A stretch of 64,000 bases of DNA, taken from positions 82,111 to 146,110 of the forward strand of contig CANQSJ010000002.1 of the NCBI GenBank assembly GCA_947626495.1, written 5' to 3'. Position 1 is the stretch's first letter; each line of letters starts with the position of its first letter. A program made the translations under genes and the position numbers. The notes beneath the pieces are model-generated. The model did no database searches and was not told where the DNA came from. It saw only the letters and a program-made list of their open reading frames with translations. Positions 27,633 to 35,847 of this stretch are shown here, piece by piece. The DNA is from an uncultured Oscillospiraceae bacterium (lineage in GTDB: Bacteria; Bacillota; Clostridia; Oscillospirales; Oscillospiraceae).

Positions 27633-28043
27633 TCAGCGCTTGCTGAACTGGGGGGCGCGGCGGGCGGCCTTCAGGCCGTACTTCTTGCGCTCCTTCATGC
27701 GCGGGTCGCGGGTGAGGAAGCCGGCGGCCTTCAGGGGCGCGCGGTACTCCTCGTTCACCAGCAGCAGGGCGCGGGCGATGCCGTGGCGGATGGCGCCGGC
27801 CTGGCCGGTGACGCCGCCGCCGGACACGGTGGCCTCGATGTCCACCTTGTCGGTGGTGCCGGTGGTCACCAGGGGCTGACGGACGATCAGCTTCAGGGTC
27901 TCCAGACCGAAGTAGTCGTCGATGCTGCGGCCGTTGACGGTGATGACGCCGGTGCCGCCGGGGATCAGGTGGACGCGGGCAACGGAGCTCTTACGCCGGC
28001 CGGTGCCGTAAAGGTACGGACGCTTGGACTGATAGGTAGCCAT
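27633..28043 (-). CDS. rpsI: 30S ribosomal protein S9
   Basis: A 136-residue protein: [15 protein letters not shown] at the N-terminus, [22 protein letters not shown] in the middle, and the basic tail ending APQFSKR that reaches the tRNA anticodon in the ribosomal P site. It is the second gene of the conserved rplM-rpsI operon; its start overlaps the rplM stop by one base. Confidence 0.99.
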   Translation of the reverse strand: MATYQSKRPYLYGTGRRKSSVARVHLIPGGTGVITVNGRSIDDYFGLETLKLIVRQPLVTTGTTDKVDIEATVSGGGVTGQAGAIRHGIARALLLVNEEYRAPLKAAGFLTRDPRMKERKKYGLKAARRAPQFSKR

Positions 28044-28483
28044 TAGTTGTTGCCTCCTTCCACATACACTTCAGGCTTCTGGGCCTGGTGGGTGTGCTCG
28101 CTGCCGCGGAACACGCGCAGCCGGGTCAGCTGGTTCTTCGCCATGGCGTTCTTCTGCAGCATGCCCCGCACCGCCAGCCGCATGGCCAGCTCGGGCTTGG
28201 ACGCCATCAGGCGGGAGTACTGGGTCTCATGCAGTCCGCCGGGGTAGCCGGAGTGGGTCCGGTAATACTTCTGCTCCAGCTTCTTGCCGGTCAGGACCGC
28301 CTGCTCGGCGTTGATGATGATGACATAGTCGCCGCAGTCCACATGGGGGGTGTAATCCACCTTCCGCTTGCCCCGCAGCAGGTCGGCGGCGATCACCGCG
28401 GTCTTGCCCATGGGCTTGCCGGCGGCGTCGATCACGTACCACTTGCGGACGACATCGGCAGGCTTCACCATTGTCGTGCTCAT
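28043..28483 (-). CDS. rplM: 50S ribosomal protein L13
   Basis: A 146-residue protein started at ATG 28483 (GGAGG upstream). The longer frame adds 27 residues unlike L13 and is rejected. Motifs: [59 protein letters not shown]. An early-assembly large-subunit protein, paired with rpsI. Confidence 0.99.
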   Translation of the reverse strand: MSTTMVKPADVVRKWYVIDAAGKPMGKTAVIAADLLRGKRKVDYTPHVDCGDYVIIINAEQAVLTGKKLEQKYYRTHSGYPGGLHETQYSRLMASKPELAMRLAVRGMLQKNAMAKNQLTRLRVFRGSEHTHQAQKPEVYVEGGNN

Positions 28484-28727
28484 TCGTTTTCCTCCGCATA
28501 TCACAAATTGTATTTGCAAATTCATACCGCGCCTCCGGGAAGGCGCTTTCTCTTTATAGCACAACCGGCGGGCGGTGTCAACATGATTTTTTAATAATTC
28601 TCCGTTTACTCAAAATATCTCTTTTTTTCTCCGGATATCTCCCGATATCTCCGTATGGATTTTTCTCCTTGAAGGGGGACAGGCTGTGTGGTATACTGGG
28701 CGGAGAAACCTACGGGGAGGGAACGAT

Positions 28728-29297
28728 ATGAGCGAGCTGAACACCCATCTCGCGTTTTTCCAGCACGAGGACAACTGGCAGGACATCAAAAACGCCACCA
28801 TGAACACCGTGGGCAAGGAGAAGGGAAAATACCCCGACTCCGCCTGGAAGCGCCGGCTCATCATGGCCGAGCACTCCCCCATCCGGAAGATGAAGTTCGC
28901 CTGGCGGTGGGCGGATCTGCCCTACTGGGTCAGCGTCCACTTCGTCCGCCACAAGATCGGCATCGAGCACTTCGTCAAGACCCAGCGCTCCGACCGCACC
29001 GGCGTGGACCGCACCGAGCTGCCCCAGGGCGCGCCGGTGAGCCACGAGTGCGAGGCCGACGCCCAGGCCCTCATCACCATCAGCCGCAAGCGCCTGTGCT
29101 CCTCCGCCAGCCCGGAGACCCGGGCCGCCTGGCAGATGGTGAAGGACGCCGTGGCCCAGGTGGAGCCGGAGCTGGCCAGCTGCATGGTCCGGGAGTGCGT
29201 CTACCGGGGCTTCTGCCCGGAGATGTTCGGCTGCGGCTTCGACAAGACCGAGCAGTTCCAAAAGGAGCGGCAGGCCTACATCACCGGAGAACAGTAA
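28728..29297 (+). CDS. ThyX-like FAD-dependent thymidylate synthase family protein
   Basis: A 189-residue protein. HSPIRKMKFAWRWADLPYWV followed by HFVRHKIGIEHFVKTQRSDR aligns with the ThyX fold, but the classical RHRxxSxNxxSxR motif is replaced by a divergent RHK...TQRSDR version. The end contains clustered cysteines (CVYRGFCPEMFGCGF). This divergent subfamily recurs in Clostridia and phages, by recollection. It may methylate dUMP or have another flavin role. Start ATG 28728 follows GGGGAGGG. Confidence 0.75.
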   Translation: MSELNTHLAFFQHEDNWQDIKNATMNTVGKEKGKYPDSAWKRRLIMAEHSPIRKMKFAWRWADLPYWVSVHFVRHKIGIEHFVKTQRSDRTGVDRTELPQGAPVSHECEADAQALITISRKRLCSSASPETRAAWQMVKDAVAQVEPELASCMVRECVYRGFCPEMFGCGFDKTEQFQKERQAYITGEQ

Positions 29298-29313
29298 GTT
29301 TACATAATATTAT

Positions 29314-29350
29314 AAGGGCCGGGACCGGCAGGTCCCGGCCCTTTGCTTTT
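29314..29350 (+). terminator. Terminator of the ThyX-like gene
   Basis: Thirteen-base-pair stem (29314-29326 with 29331-29343), then TTTGCTTTTG. A second perfect 14-pair palindrome lies at 29371-29403. Confidence 0.85.
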
Positions 29351-29469
29351 GCGCCGCCCTCCCCCGCCCCCATCCGCCCTTTTTCCGGCAAAAAGGGCGG
29401 ATGGCGGCAAAACTTCCCGGCAAGCGGAGAAACCGGCACGAATTTCTTCCCGAAACAGACGAAAATGGG

Positions 29470-29498
29470 TTGCACTTTGCGAAAAGGTATGTTACAAT
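29470..29498 (+). promoter_or_regulatory. Promoter of the PurN-like gene
   Basis: TTGCAC at 29470, 17-base spacer, TACAAT at 29493; about 60 bases upstream of the start codon. Confidence 0.75.
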
Positions 29499-29557
29499 AC
29501 GGTAACAAATAGTTAAAATTGCTAATTGGGCTCTGGCGCAAGGAGGTGCCGCGGTAT

Positions 29558-30190
29558 ATGGTGAAAACAGTGATCCTGGTCTCCGGCGGCGGAACGAACC
29601 TGCAGGCGGTGATCGACGCCCACCTGTTCGGCGAGATCCCCAACTGCGAGCTGACGGCGGTCATCTCCTCCGACCCGGAGGCGTACGCCCTGATCCGGGC
29701 CAAGAGCGCGAATCTGCCCACCTACGTGGTGGACCGGTCCCTGTTCCCCAACGTGCAGAGCTTCAACACCGCCGTGGAGCAGAAGCTCCAGGATCTGGAC
29801 GCGGAGCTGGTGGTTCTGGCCGGATACGTCCAGCCCCTGGGCCACGGGGTGCTCCGCAGCTACGAGGGGCGGATCGTGAACGTGTGCCCGGTGCTGCTGC
29901 CCGCCTTCGGGGACAGCAACATGAACACCCTGGAGCCCTACGAGCGGGCCATCCGGGCGGGGGTGAAGCTGTCCGGCGCCACGGCCTACTTCGTCACGGC
30001 GGGCGCCGGCGGGCCCATCATCCTCCAGCAGGCGGTGGAGGTCTGGGAGGGGGACACCCCCAAGACCCTCCAGCGGCGGATCATGGAGGAGGCGGAGTGG
30101 AAGCTGCTCCCCCAGGCGGTGGCCATGTACTGCCAGGGCCTGCTGTCGGTGGAGGAGGACGTGGTCCACATCGCCGGCCAGCGGAAATGA
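29558..30190 (+). CDS. PurN-like formyltransferase lacking catalytic His and Asp
   Basis: A 210-residue protein with the phosphoribosylglycinamide formyltransferase fold: VILVSGGGTNLQAVIDA, VVLAGYVQPLG and GRIVNVCPVLLPAF. In active PurN the last motif reads NxHPSLLP. Here Asn is kept but His is Cys (NVCP), and the later Asp (LDGGP in E. coli) is Ala/Gly (GAGGPII). Two of three catalytic residues are thus absent, so it may not make FGAR and may have a changed or binding-only role. It stands alone with its own promoter, not in a pur operon. Confidence 0.82.
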   Translation: MVKTVILVSGGGTNLQAVIDAHLFGEIPNCELTAVISSDPEAYALIRAKSANLPTYVVDRSLFPNVQSFNTAVEQKLQDLDAELVVLAGYVQPLGHGVLRSYEGRIVNVCPVLLPAFGDSNMNTLEPYERAIRAGVKLSGATAYFVTAGAGGPIILQQAVEVWEGDTPKTLQRRIMEEAEWKLLPQAVAMYCQGLLSVEEDVVHIAGQRK

Positions 30191-30243
30191 GCCGTAGCGT
30201 CCGTTTTTAATCTGTCTATTTATCTGGCGAGAGGGGTCAAGAT

Positions 30244-31575
30244 ATGATGAACAAGAAATCGCGCAAGTGCCCCAACTGCGGGGCATCCGTATCCGCGGAC
30301 ATGAAATACTGCCGCAAGTGCCACGCCAGGCTGGACACCGGCCGGGTGGAGGTGCTGGGCAGCCGTCCTTCCCGGCGGAACCGGGAGGATGAGGACGCGC
30401 TGCGGAACCTGCCCCGGCCCGTGCGGCCGGCGGAGGAGCAGCCCGAGCAGCCTGTTTCCCGGGGAGACGGCTTTTTCACCCCCGGCCAGGCGGAGGAGCC
30501 GGAGCAGTACGCCGCCAAGAGCGCGGTCCCTGACAGCCGTCCCGGCCAGACCGCCAAGGGCGGCAGCCAGCCCGGCGGCCCCGGCCGCCGCTCCGACCGG
30601 AACCTGTGGCAGATCATCGCGGTGCTGGCGGTGATCCTGGTGATCATCATCATCGCCATCGTGCTGGTCATCAAGCTGAACAAGCCCGCGGAGGACGCCA
30701 ACATCCAGCCGTCCGAGCCCTTTGAGGGCGTCCATGTGATCGAGAGCGTCACCCCCAGTCCCGAGCCCAGCGCGGAGCCCTCGGCCAGCCCCATCCCCAC
30801 CGCGTCTCTGCCGGAGACCGGCGACGAGCAGGCCAGCCCGCCTCCTCCCGAGGAGCCCTCTCCCTCTCCCTCCGCCAGCCCCAATCCCTTTAATGTGACG
30901 GGCATGAACGACACGGTCTACATCGCCGGCAACGGCGTGAACATCCGCTCCGGCCCGGGCACCGACTACGAGGTGCTGGGCAACGAGAGCGCGGGCTATG
31001 AGCTGCAGCGCACCGGCAAGACCGACAACGGCTGGAGCCGGGTTTACTACAAGGGCGCGGAGGCCTACGTGATCGACACGCTGATCTCCACCACCAAGCC
31101 CGAGGAGAAGACCGATTTCAACGTCACCGAGGCCTCCGGCACCGTCACCGTGCTCAGCGCCGCCAATCTGCGCACCGGCCCCGGCCAGAATTACAGCGTG
31201 GACTCCGTGGCCCAGGCGGGCACCCAGCTGACCCGTACCGGCACCTCCGGCAGCTGGACCAGGGTGCAGTATAACGGCAAGGAGCTGTTCGTCGCCACCG
31301 GCCTGGTCTCCGACGACTCCTCCTCCGGCGGTACCTCTTCCGGCGGCACATCCTCCGGCGGCACCTCCTCCGGCGGCACCTCCTCCGGGGAGAGCGGCAC
31401 CGTCACCGGCAACGGCGTGCGCGTCCGCTCCGGCCCGGGCACCGGCTACAACGTGCTGGGCTACATGAACTCCGGCAGCACCGTCTCCATCCTGGGCGAG
31501 GAGAGCGGCTGGTACAAGATCACCTATAACGGCCAGACCGGCTACATCTCCGCCGATTACGTGAAGAAAAACTGA
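30244..31575 (+). CDS. Membrane-anchored zinc-ribbon protein with three SH3b domains
   Basis: A 443-residue protein: a zinc ribbon at the start (CPNCGASVSADMKYCRKC), a Pro/Glu-rich linker, one membrane helix (about 122-143, LAVILVIIIIAIVLVI), a Ser/Pro/Glu spacer, then three bacterial SH3 domains (each with VNIRSGPGTDYEVLG-type sequence). The last two are separated by five or so SSGGT repeats. The zinc ribbon is inside and the SH3b domains face the wall. SH3b domains bind peptidoglycan peptides, so this is a plausible cell-wall sensor or anchor. No catalytic domain is present. Confidence 0.85.
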   Translation: MMNKKSRKCPNCGASVSADMKYCRKCHARLDTGRVEVLGSRPSRRNREDEDALRNLPRPVRPAEEQPEQPVSRGDGFFTPGQAEEPEQYAAKSAVPDSRPGQTAKGGSQPGGPGRRSDRNLWQIIAVLAVILVIIIIAIVLVIKLNKPAEDANIQPSEPFEGVHVIESVTPSPEPSAEPSASPIPTASLPETGDEQASPPPPEEPSPSPSASPNPFNVTGMNDTVYIAGNGVNIRSGPGTDYEVLGNESAGYELQRTGKTDNGWSRVYYKGAEAYVIDTLISTTKPEEKTDFNVTEASGTVTVLSAANLRTGPGQNYSVDSVAQAGTQLTRTGTSGSWTRVQYNGKELFVATGLVSDDSSSGGTSSGGTSSGGTSSGGTSSGESGTVTGNGVRVRSGPGTGYNVLGYMNSGSTVSILGEESGWYKITYNGQTGYISADYVKKN

Positions 31576-31586
31576 GTTTATAACGG

Positions 31587-31621
31587 CAGCCGCCGGACCC
31601 TCGGGTCCGGCGGCGTTTTTT
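31587..31621 (+). terminator. Terminator of the SH3b gene
   Basis: Twelve-base-pair stem (31589-31600 with 31603-31614) and a run of six T. Confidence 0.92.
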
Positions 31622-31653
31622 GCGGGCGCGGGGGCGATTCTACCGCCGGTCGG

Positions 31654-31683
31654 TTGCCAAAAGCGGCCCCGCGGGGGTACAAT
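31654..31683 (+). promoter_or_regulatory. Promoter of the XRE/membrane protein gene
   Basis: TTGCCA at 31654, 18-base spacer, TACAAT at 31678. Confidence 0.6.
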
Positions 31684-31701
31684 GGCCCCGAGGTGAGAGC
31701 C

Positions 31702-32472
31702 ATGCATGCCATCGACAAGGAGCAGTTCGGCGCCTTCGTGGCGCTGCTGCGCAAGGAAAAGGCCATGACCCAGCGGGATCTGGCCCAAAAGCTGTATGTG
31801 TCGGACAAGGCCGTCTCCAAGTGGGAGCGGGGCCTGGCGCTGCCGGACGTGGCGCTGCTGACGCCCCTGGCGGAGGCGCTGGGCGTGACGGTGGCGGAGC
31901 TGCTGGATGGCCGGCGGCTGGAGCAGGCGGAGCCGGTGAGCGCCCAGGAGGCGGAGCGGCTGCTGCGCCGGATCATCGACCTGTCGGGGGAAAAGGCGGC
32001 CCGGGGCGGACCGGACCGGAAAAAGTGGGCGGCGCGGTATTTTCTGTGCCTCATCCCCACGGCGGGGGAGCTGGCCTGGCTGATCCGGCTGATGACGGTG
32101 ACCGACACGGAGCACTGGGCGGTGTACCACCCGGCGGCGCTGCTGGCGGCCCTGGCCGCCGGGTTCGGGCTCTACTTCTGCCTGTTCGCCAAGACACGCC
32201 TGCCCTGGTATCACGACGTGGGGCAGCTGGGGTTTTACTACGACGGGCCGGTGCGCATGAACGTGCCGGGGGTGCGGTTCACCAACCGCAACTGGCCCCA
32301 CATCCTGCGCTGGACGCGGGTGTGGTGCCTTTTGAGCATGACCCTGAGCGGGGCCGTGTGCCTGCTGGCGAAGGCGCTGCTGGGGCCGGGGCCGGCGGCC
32401 CAGTGGCTGCCCATGGCATCCCTGGCGGGGCTGCTGGCGGCCATCTACGTGCCCGGACGAAAATACGAGTGA
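31702..32472 (+). CDS. XRE-family regulator with C-terminal membrane domain
   Basis: A 256-residue protein with an N-terminal helix-turn-helix (LRKEKAMTQRDLAQKLYVSDKAVSKWERGLALPDV), a linker, then about four hydrophobic helices (about 115-250). Membrane-bound XRE proteins of this design are common in Clostridia and may read an envelope signal. Targets are unknown. Start ATG 31702 follows GAGGTGAG. Confidence 0.82.
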   Translation: MHAIDKEQFGAFVALLRKEKAMTQRDLAQKLYVSDKAVSKWERGLALPDVALLTPLAEALGVTVAELLDGRRLEQAEPVSAQEAERLLRRIIDLSGEKAARGGPDRKKWAARYFLCLIPTAGELAWLIRLMTVTDTEHWAVYHPAALLAALAAGFGLYFCLFAKTRLPWYHDVGQLGFYYDGPVRMNVPGVRFTNRNWPHILRWTRVWCLLSMTLSGAVCLLAKALLGPGPAAQWLPMASLAGLLAAIYVPGRKYE

Positions 32473-32478
32473 CAGCGC

Positions 32479-32512
32479 GAAGCGCGCCCCATCAGGGCGC
32501 GCTTCGGTTTTT
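32479..32512 (+). terminator. Terminator of the XRE gene
   Basis: Eleven-base-pair stem (32479-32489 with 32495-32505), then GGTTTTT. Confidence 0.85.
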
Positions 32513-32518
32513 GTTGTG

Positions 32519-33661
32519 TCAGCGCTCTTTGGTGAGTTCGGAATTGATTTCGTCAACTCGATTCTGAAGAGGCTCAATTTCCTTTTCAATTTTACTTTTG
32601 GCGTTCACCAGCCTGTCAATAACCTTTTTCAATTCAAGACTGGCTTCTTCAATCTTTTCTTCGATAGCCTTTTTCTCTTTTCCCTTGAAAAGGCCGAGAG
32701 AACTCTTTTCCGCAGATAATGCATCAATGCGTTTCTGAATATTCTCTTTCTCTGAACCTTCGGGAATACTGTTGATTTCTTCTTGTAACAACGAGATTTG
32801 TTCCTGCAAAGCTGCACGTTCTGTCTCAAGCGCGGTTTTTTCGGCAGCATGAGCATTCCAATATGAAACCTTTCGGGCTTCCGCTTCAGCGTCTGCTTTT
32901 GCTTTGAATTCCGCTTCTCTCGATTCTTCAAGCTTTATCTTATCTGCAAGCGCATCCCTGAACATTTTATCAAAGCTGACTCTATGATTTTGAACGGAAT
33001 ATGTAGCATAAATCAGTCTGCCAGAAGGGGAAAACGCATTTTTCGAATTTTCACAAAGCTGTTGACAATCCTTAATCTCATCCTCCATTAAGCTCTTGCT
33101 TAGAAACGGAATTCCCACAAGAATAGACTGCCACTGCTGCATAACTTTTTGAATGTATTCACACCCACTTGTTCCAGGCATTTTCTGTGCTATGATAAGC
33201 AAGCCCACTATCTGCGCTTTAATTGCATAATACACCTCTGATGAAACCTTATATTTTTGTGAGTCAGGGGCAAGATTAACCGCTCGCTTTGCTGCGGTAA
33301 GTGCCTGGGGTACCTTGATATTCTTAAGAGTTGACCCCCAGCCAGCAGCCTTAGCTCTCAACACCCATGCTTCATAATTATCCCGATCGATTTCAAGAAT
33401 TCGATCGCAATAGCTAACTACGCCCTCAATATCTTCACCATCCAGGGCGGACTTTGCCATTTCAAGATAGTTGTTAATCTGTTCTTTTTTTACAGCAGAA
33501 TCATCGACTCGAACAGTACCTGTTACCTCGACCGTCCCCTCGATCATCATCTTTTTTGCTTCTTCGATGGAATACTTGCACCCGCAGGTTTGGCATACGA
33601 ATACGCCTCCATCTTTAATGAGGTCCGTGCTTCCGCACATTTCGCAAGTGAGCTGTTTCAT
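32519..33661 (-). CDS. Zinc-ribbon, TPR-like and coiled-coil protein (unknown)
   Basis: A 380-residue protein beginning with a zinc ribbon (LTCEMCGSTDLIKDGGVFVCQTCGCKYS). A TPR-like region follows (YLEMAKSALDGEDIEGVVSYCDRILEIDRDNYEAW), then a long coiled coil rich in Glu/Lys (about 235-380). It is clearly more AT-rich than its neighbours, as is the gene before it. It is the last gene of the SPFH operon and overlaps the previous stop (ATGA). It has no signal peptide. It may be an adaptor for the SPFH protein; function unknown. Confidence 0.75.
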   Translation of the reverse strand: MKQLTCEMCGSTDLIKDGGVFVCQTCGCKYSIEEAKKMMIEGTVEVTGTVRVDDSAVKKEQINNYLEMAKSALDGEDIEGVVSYCDRILEIDRDNYEAWVLRAKAAGWGSTLKNIKVPQALTAAKRAVNLAPDSQKYKVSSEVYYAIKAQIVGLLIIAQKMPGTSGCEYIQKVMQQWQSILVGIPFLSKSLMEDEIKDCQQLCENSKNAFSPSGRLIYATYSVQNHRVSFDKMFRDALADKIKLEESREAEFKAKADAEAEARKVSYWNAHAAEKTALETERAALQEQISLLQEEINSIPEGSEKENIQKRIDALSAEKSSLGLFKGKEKKAIEEKIEEASLELKKVIDRLVNAKSKIEKEIEPLQNRVDEINSELTKER

Positions 33662-33906
33662 AAATGACTCTCCTTTATTTTTATATATTTTGCGTGGTTA
33701 TTTTTCTTCCTGTCAACATACTTGATTCCTAGAATCCTCCCATCCAGAACTTCGTTTTTAAAATGTATACCAAAACGAATTCGATCTCCTTTAGAGAGAC
33801 CTTCCCACTCTATTTCATAGAACAGATTTCTTAGTTCAAATTCTTTGCCGATAGGTAGTTTTTCTATTTCCTGCTTTGCTTTCATTAGCCACGATTGTGT
33901 GTCCAT
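33658..33906 (-). CDS. DUF1413-like protein (82 residues)
   Basis: Contains LPIGKEFELRNLFYEIEWEGLSKGDRIRFGIHFKNEV, the pattern of DUF1413 (F-x-L-x-D/N-L-F ... W ... G-x-R-x-x-x-G-x-x-F). GAGGT precedes ATG 33906. AT-rich, between the membrane-protein gene and the coiled-coil gene, overlapping the latter by four bases. Function unknown. Confidence 0.7.
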   Translation of the reverse strand: MDTQSWLMKAKQEIEKLPIGKEFELRNLFYEIEWEGLSKGDRIRFGIHFKNEVLDGRILGIKYVDRKKNNHAKYIKIKESHL

Positions 33907-33915
33907 TTCAATACC

Positions 33916-34332
33916 TCACAATTCCCTGTGATGGTCTTTTTGTCTGCCGTCCACGTGCGCGATGTGGTTTTTTGCCAGCAGGGACAACAGCAGCAGCACC
34001 CACATGACGACGGCCAGCGCCGCGTTGAGCAGCACGGCGAGCCGGGCCGAGGCCTGCCAGAAGGGGAACACCAGGCAGGGGATGAGCTGCAGCAGCATGT
34101 ACAGCGCGGACAGCATGAACGCCGGCATCCGGAAAAAGACGCCGTCCGCCGTCCCCGCGCCGCGCCACAGATACAGCCACAGGACCAGCTGGGAGACGAA
34201 GGCGAAGAGGGTGAAGCCCAGGGTGATCCAGACCGCGGCCGTATAGGCCCGGGCCAGGCAGAGCAGCAGCCCACACTCCGCGGCCAGGCCGATGGCCCAG
34301 AGGGCGCCGCTCAACAGCTTGTTGCTTTTCAC
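33916..34332 (-). CDS. Four-helix membrane protein (hypothetical)
   Basis: A 138-residue protein with a GTG start (34332), GGAGGG seven bases before. Four hydrophobic helices span most of its length, ending in a polar HVDGRQKDHHREL tail. GC-rich like the SPFH gene directly upstream (three bases apart), so the two form one transcript. No family recognised. Confidence 0.7.
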   Translation of the reverse strand: MKSNKLLSGALWAIGLAAECGLLLCLARAYTAAVWITLGFTLFAFVSQLVLWLYLWRGAGTADGVFFRMPAFMLSALYMLLQLIPCLVFPFWQASARLAVLLNAALAVVMWVLLLLSLLAKNHIAHVDGRQKDHHREL

Positions 34333-34335
34333 CGG

Positions 34336-35499
34336 TCAGCCCTCCCTTCTCGCGCCGCATTTGGGGCAGAACTTTCCGGGCCGCTCAAAGACGTATCCGC
34401 ACTGGGCGCAGCGGGCGGGGGCGGCCACCGGCGCGCCGCAGTTGTCGCAGAACGCCGCCCCCGGCGGCAGCTTCGCGCCGCAGTTGTCGCAGAAGGCCGT
34501 CTCCGCCGACTGCGCCGCCGCGCCGGCGAAGGCCCCGGTGACGGCGCTGCCCACGACGCCGCCCACCGCGCCGCCGACGCCGGCCATGGTGCCCAGGCCC
34601 ACGCCCATGTTCGTGAACTGGCCCACGGCCTCGTTTTCCGCCACCTTTTCCGCCACGGCAAAGCCCCGCTCCTGTTGGTATGTATAACCCTCCTGCCGGC
34701 GCTTCGTGGCCAGGGCCTCCGATTCGATGACCATCTTCTGCGCCTCGGTCTGCTTGTCGATGACGCCCACCTGCTGGCGCAGCTTCGCCTCGGCGATGTC
34801 CGCGTACCGGCGGAAGTGCAGCTCTTTGAACTTCTCGTACTGCGGCTCGCCGTCGGGCTTGGATATGGTGGTCACGAAAAACCGCTCCAGGGCGATGCCG
34901 TAATCGGCGAAGTCCGGGATCAGCTTCTGCCGCAGCGCCTCGGAGAAGTCCAGCAGCCTCTCGTCGATCTCAAAGATGTTGACGGCGTCGGCTTTCAGCA
35001 CCTGCGCTATATAGGTCTTGATCTTCGTCATCAGAAACGCGCGGAAATAGGATGTGAGCCTGGCCTGGCTGAGGTCGCGCTCGGTGCCCACCAGCTTGAC
35101 CAGCAGCTTTTTGGAGTCGTCCGCCCGCAGGCTCATCTCGCCGTTCGCCCCGATGGAAAGCGGGAAGCCGTAGGTCGGCTCCACGTACTGGACCCGGCTG
35201 TCCGTGCCCCAGCGGATGGCCATCTGCTCGGTCTTGTTTATGAAATAGACCTCGCAGTGGAACGGCGTCTCGCCGCCGGTGGGGATGTTGGCGATTTTTC
35301 GCAGCAGCGGGATGTTCTGGGTCTCCAGGGTATAGCGCCCGGAGCCGAACAGGTCCAGCGGCTGGCCGTTCAAAAAGAAGACGGCCTCCTGGGTCTCGTG
35401 AACGATCAGCTGGGAGGACGTGCTGAAGTCCTCCCGGGGGTGTTTCCATACGAAGGTCGAGTTGTCGCCTTCATATTTGATGATGTCTAGGATCGCCAT
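34336..35499 (-). CDS. SPFH-domain protein with double zinc ribbon (YdjI/virion-core-like)
   Basis: A 387-residue protein started at ATG 35499 (GGAGGTGAAAG). The N-terminal 280 residues are an SPFH/Band 7-like domain (MAILDIIKYEGDNSTFVWKHP, LSQARLTSYFRAFLMTKIKTYI). A charged helix, a Gly/Ala/Val stretch (VGGAVGGVVGSAVTGAFAG) and two zinc ribbons follow (CDNCGAKLPPGAAFCDNCG; CAQCGYVFERPGKFCPKCG). Relatives sit in phage-shock-like operons of Firmicutes and respond to envelope stress. It is first in a four-gene operon behind an unusual leader (35521-35679). Confidence 0.85.
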   Translation of the reverse strand: MAILDIIKYEGDNSTFVWKHPREDFSTSSQLIVHETQEAVFFLNGQPLDLFGSGRYTLETQNIPLLRKIANIPTGGETPFHCEVYFINKTEQMAIRWGTDSRVQYVEPTYGFPLSIGANGEMSLRADDSKKLLVKLVGTERDLSQARLTSYFRAFLMTKIKTYIAQVLKADAVNIFEIDERLLDFSEALRQKLIPDFADYGIALERFFVTTISKPDGEPQYEKFKELHFRRYADIAEAKLRQQVGVIDKQTEAQKMVIESEALATKRRQEGYTYQQERGFAVAEKVAENEAVGQFTNMGVGLGTMAGVGGAVGGVVGSAVTGAFAGAAAQSAETAFCDNCGAKLPPGAAFCDNCGAPVAAPARCAQCGYVFERPGKFCPKCGARREG

Positions 35500-35520
35500 T
35501 TCTTTCACCTCCAGTGCAAC

Positions 35521-35550
35521 AAAAAAGTGCGCGGCCCGGAGGCCACGCAC
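35521..35550 (-). terminator. Leader terminator (attenuator) before the SPFH gene
   Basis: On the minus strand a ten-base-pair stem (35541-35550 with 35527-35536, loop TCCG) is followed by six T, ending 22 bases before the SPFH start codon. It is a terminator in the 5' leader of its own operon, which suggests regulated readthrough. Confidence 0.7.
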
Positions 35551-35571
35551 GAAAAACGCAGTCTCCATTGC

Positions 35572-35679
35572 TGCCACGCAAGTCTTTGAATACACATACA
35601 GTGAACACAAAGCGGAGATACGTTTTTACCGGAGGGTAAACGTATCCACTGTATGTGATAAATATTAACTTGCGTGGCA
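35572..35679 (-). promoter_or_regulatory. Nested three-tier hairpin in the SPFH operon leader
   Basis: Three nested inverted repeats: ACTTGCGTGGCA (35668-35679) with 35572-35583; CACTGTATGTG (35647-35657) with 35593-35603; and a core near 35617-35646 (GATACGTTTTTACC with GGTAAACGTATC). The predicted transcript begins at its base. The outer arm's GCCACGCA could instead pair with the left side of the leader terminator, giving a plausible antiterminator switch. No known riboswitch was recognised. Confidence 0.7.
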
Positions 35680-35684
35680 AGGCT

Positions 35685-35713
35685 AGTATATCACGGGCAA
35701 GACCGCTTTACAA
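35685..35713 (-). promoter_or_regulatory. Promoter of the SPFH operon
   Basis: On the minus strand TTGTAA (35713-35708), 17-base spacer, TATACT (35690-35685). Start expected near 35678. Confidence 0.8.
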
Positions 35714-35731
35714 GCGCTTTTCCACTGTCCT

Positions 35732-35766
35732 GGGCGCCCCTGCCGGAGGGCGCTTCGGTTTTTTCT
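35732..35766 (+). terminator. Terminator-like hairpin upstream of mscL
   Basis: GCGCCC/GGGCGC stem (35734-35753) followed by TTCGG and six T on the plus strand. No plus-strand gene precedes it closely, so it may be an mscL leader element or a roadblock between divergent genes. Confidence 0.5.
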
Positions 35767-35847
35767 TGCCTTTTTTCCCGCCAGGGGTTAGTATATGGGA
35801 CAGAAAAAACGCCCCGGAGGTCCGGGGCGAAAGAAAGGTGCGCACAA

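Noticed and set aside
31321..31388. SSGGT repeat tract as a mobile or CRISPR-like repeat
   Set aside because: It is in frame within the SH3b protein and encodes a flexible linker between domains.
35521..35679. Leader of the SPFH operon as a T-box or other known riboswitch
   Set aside because: No T-box core, specifier loop or other recognised consensus was found; left as an unassigned structured leader.
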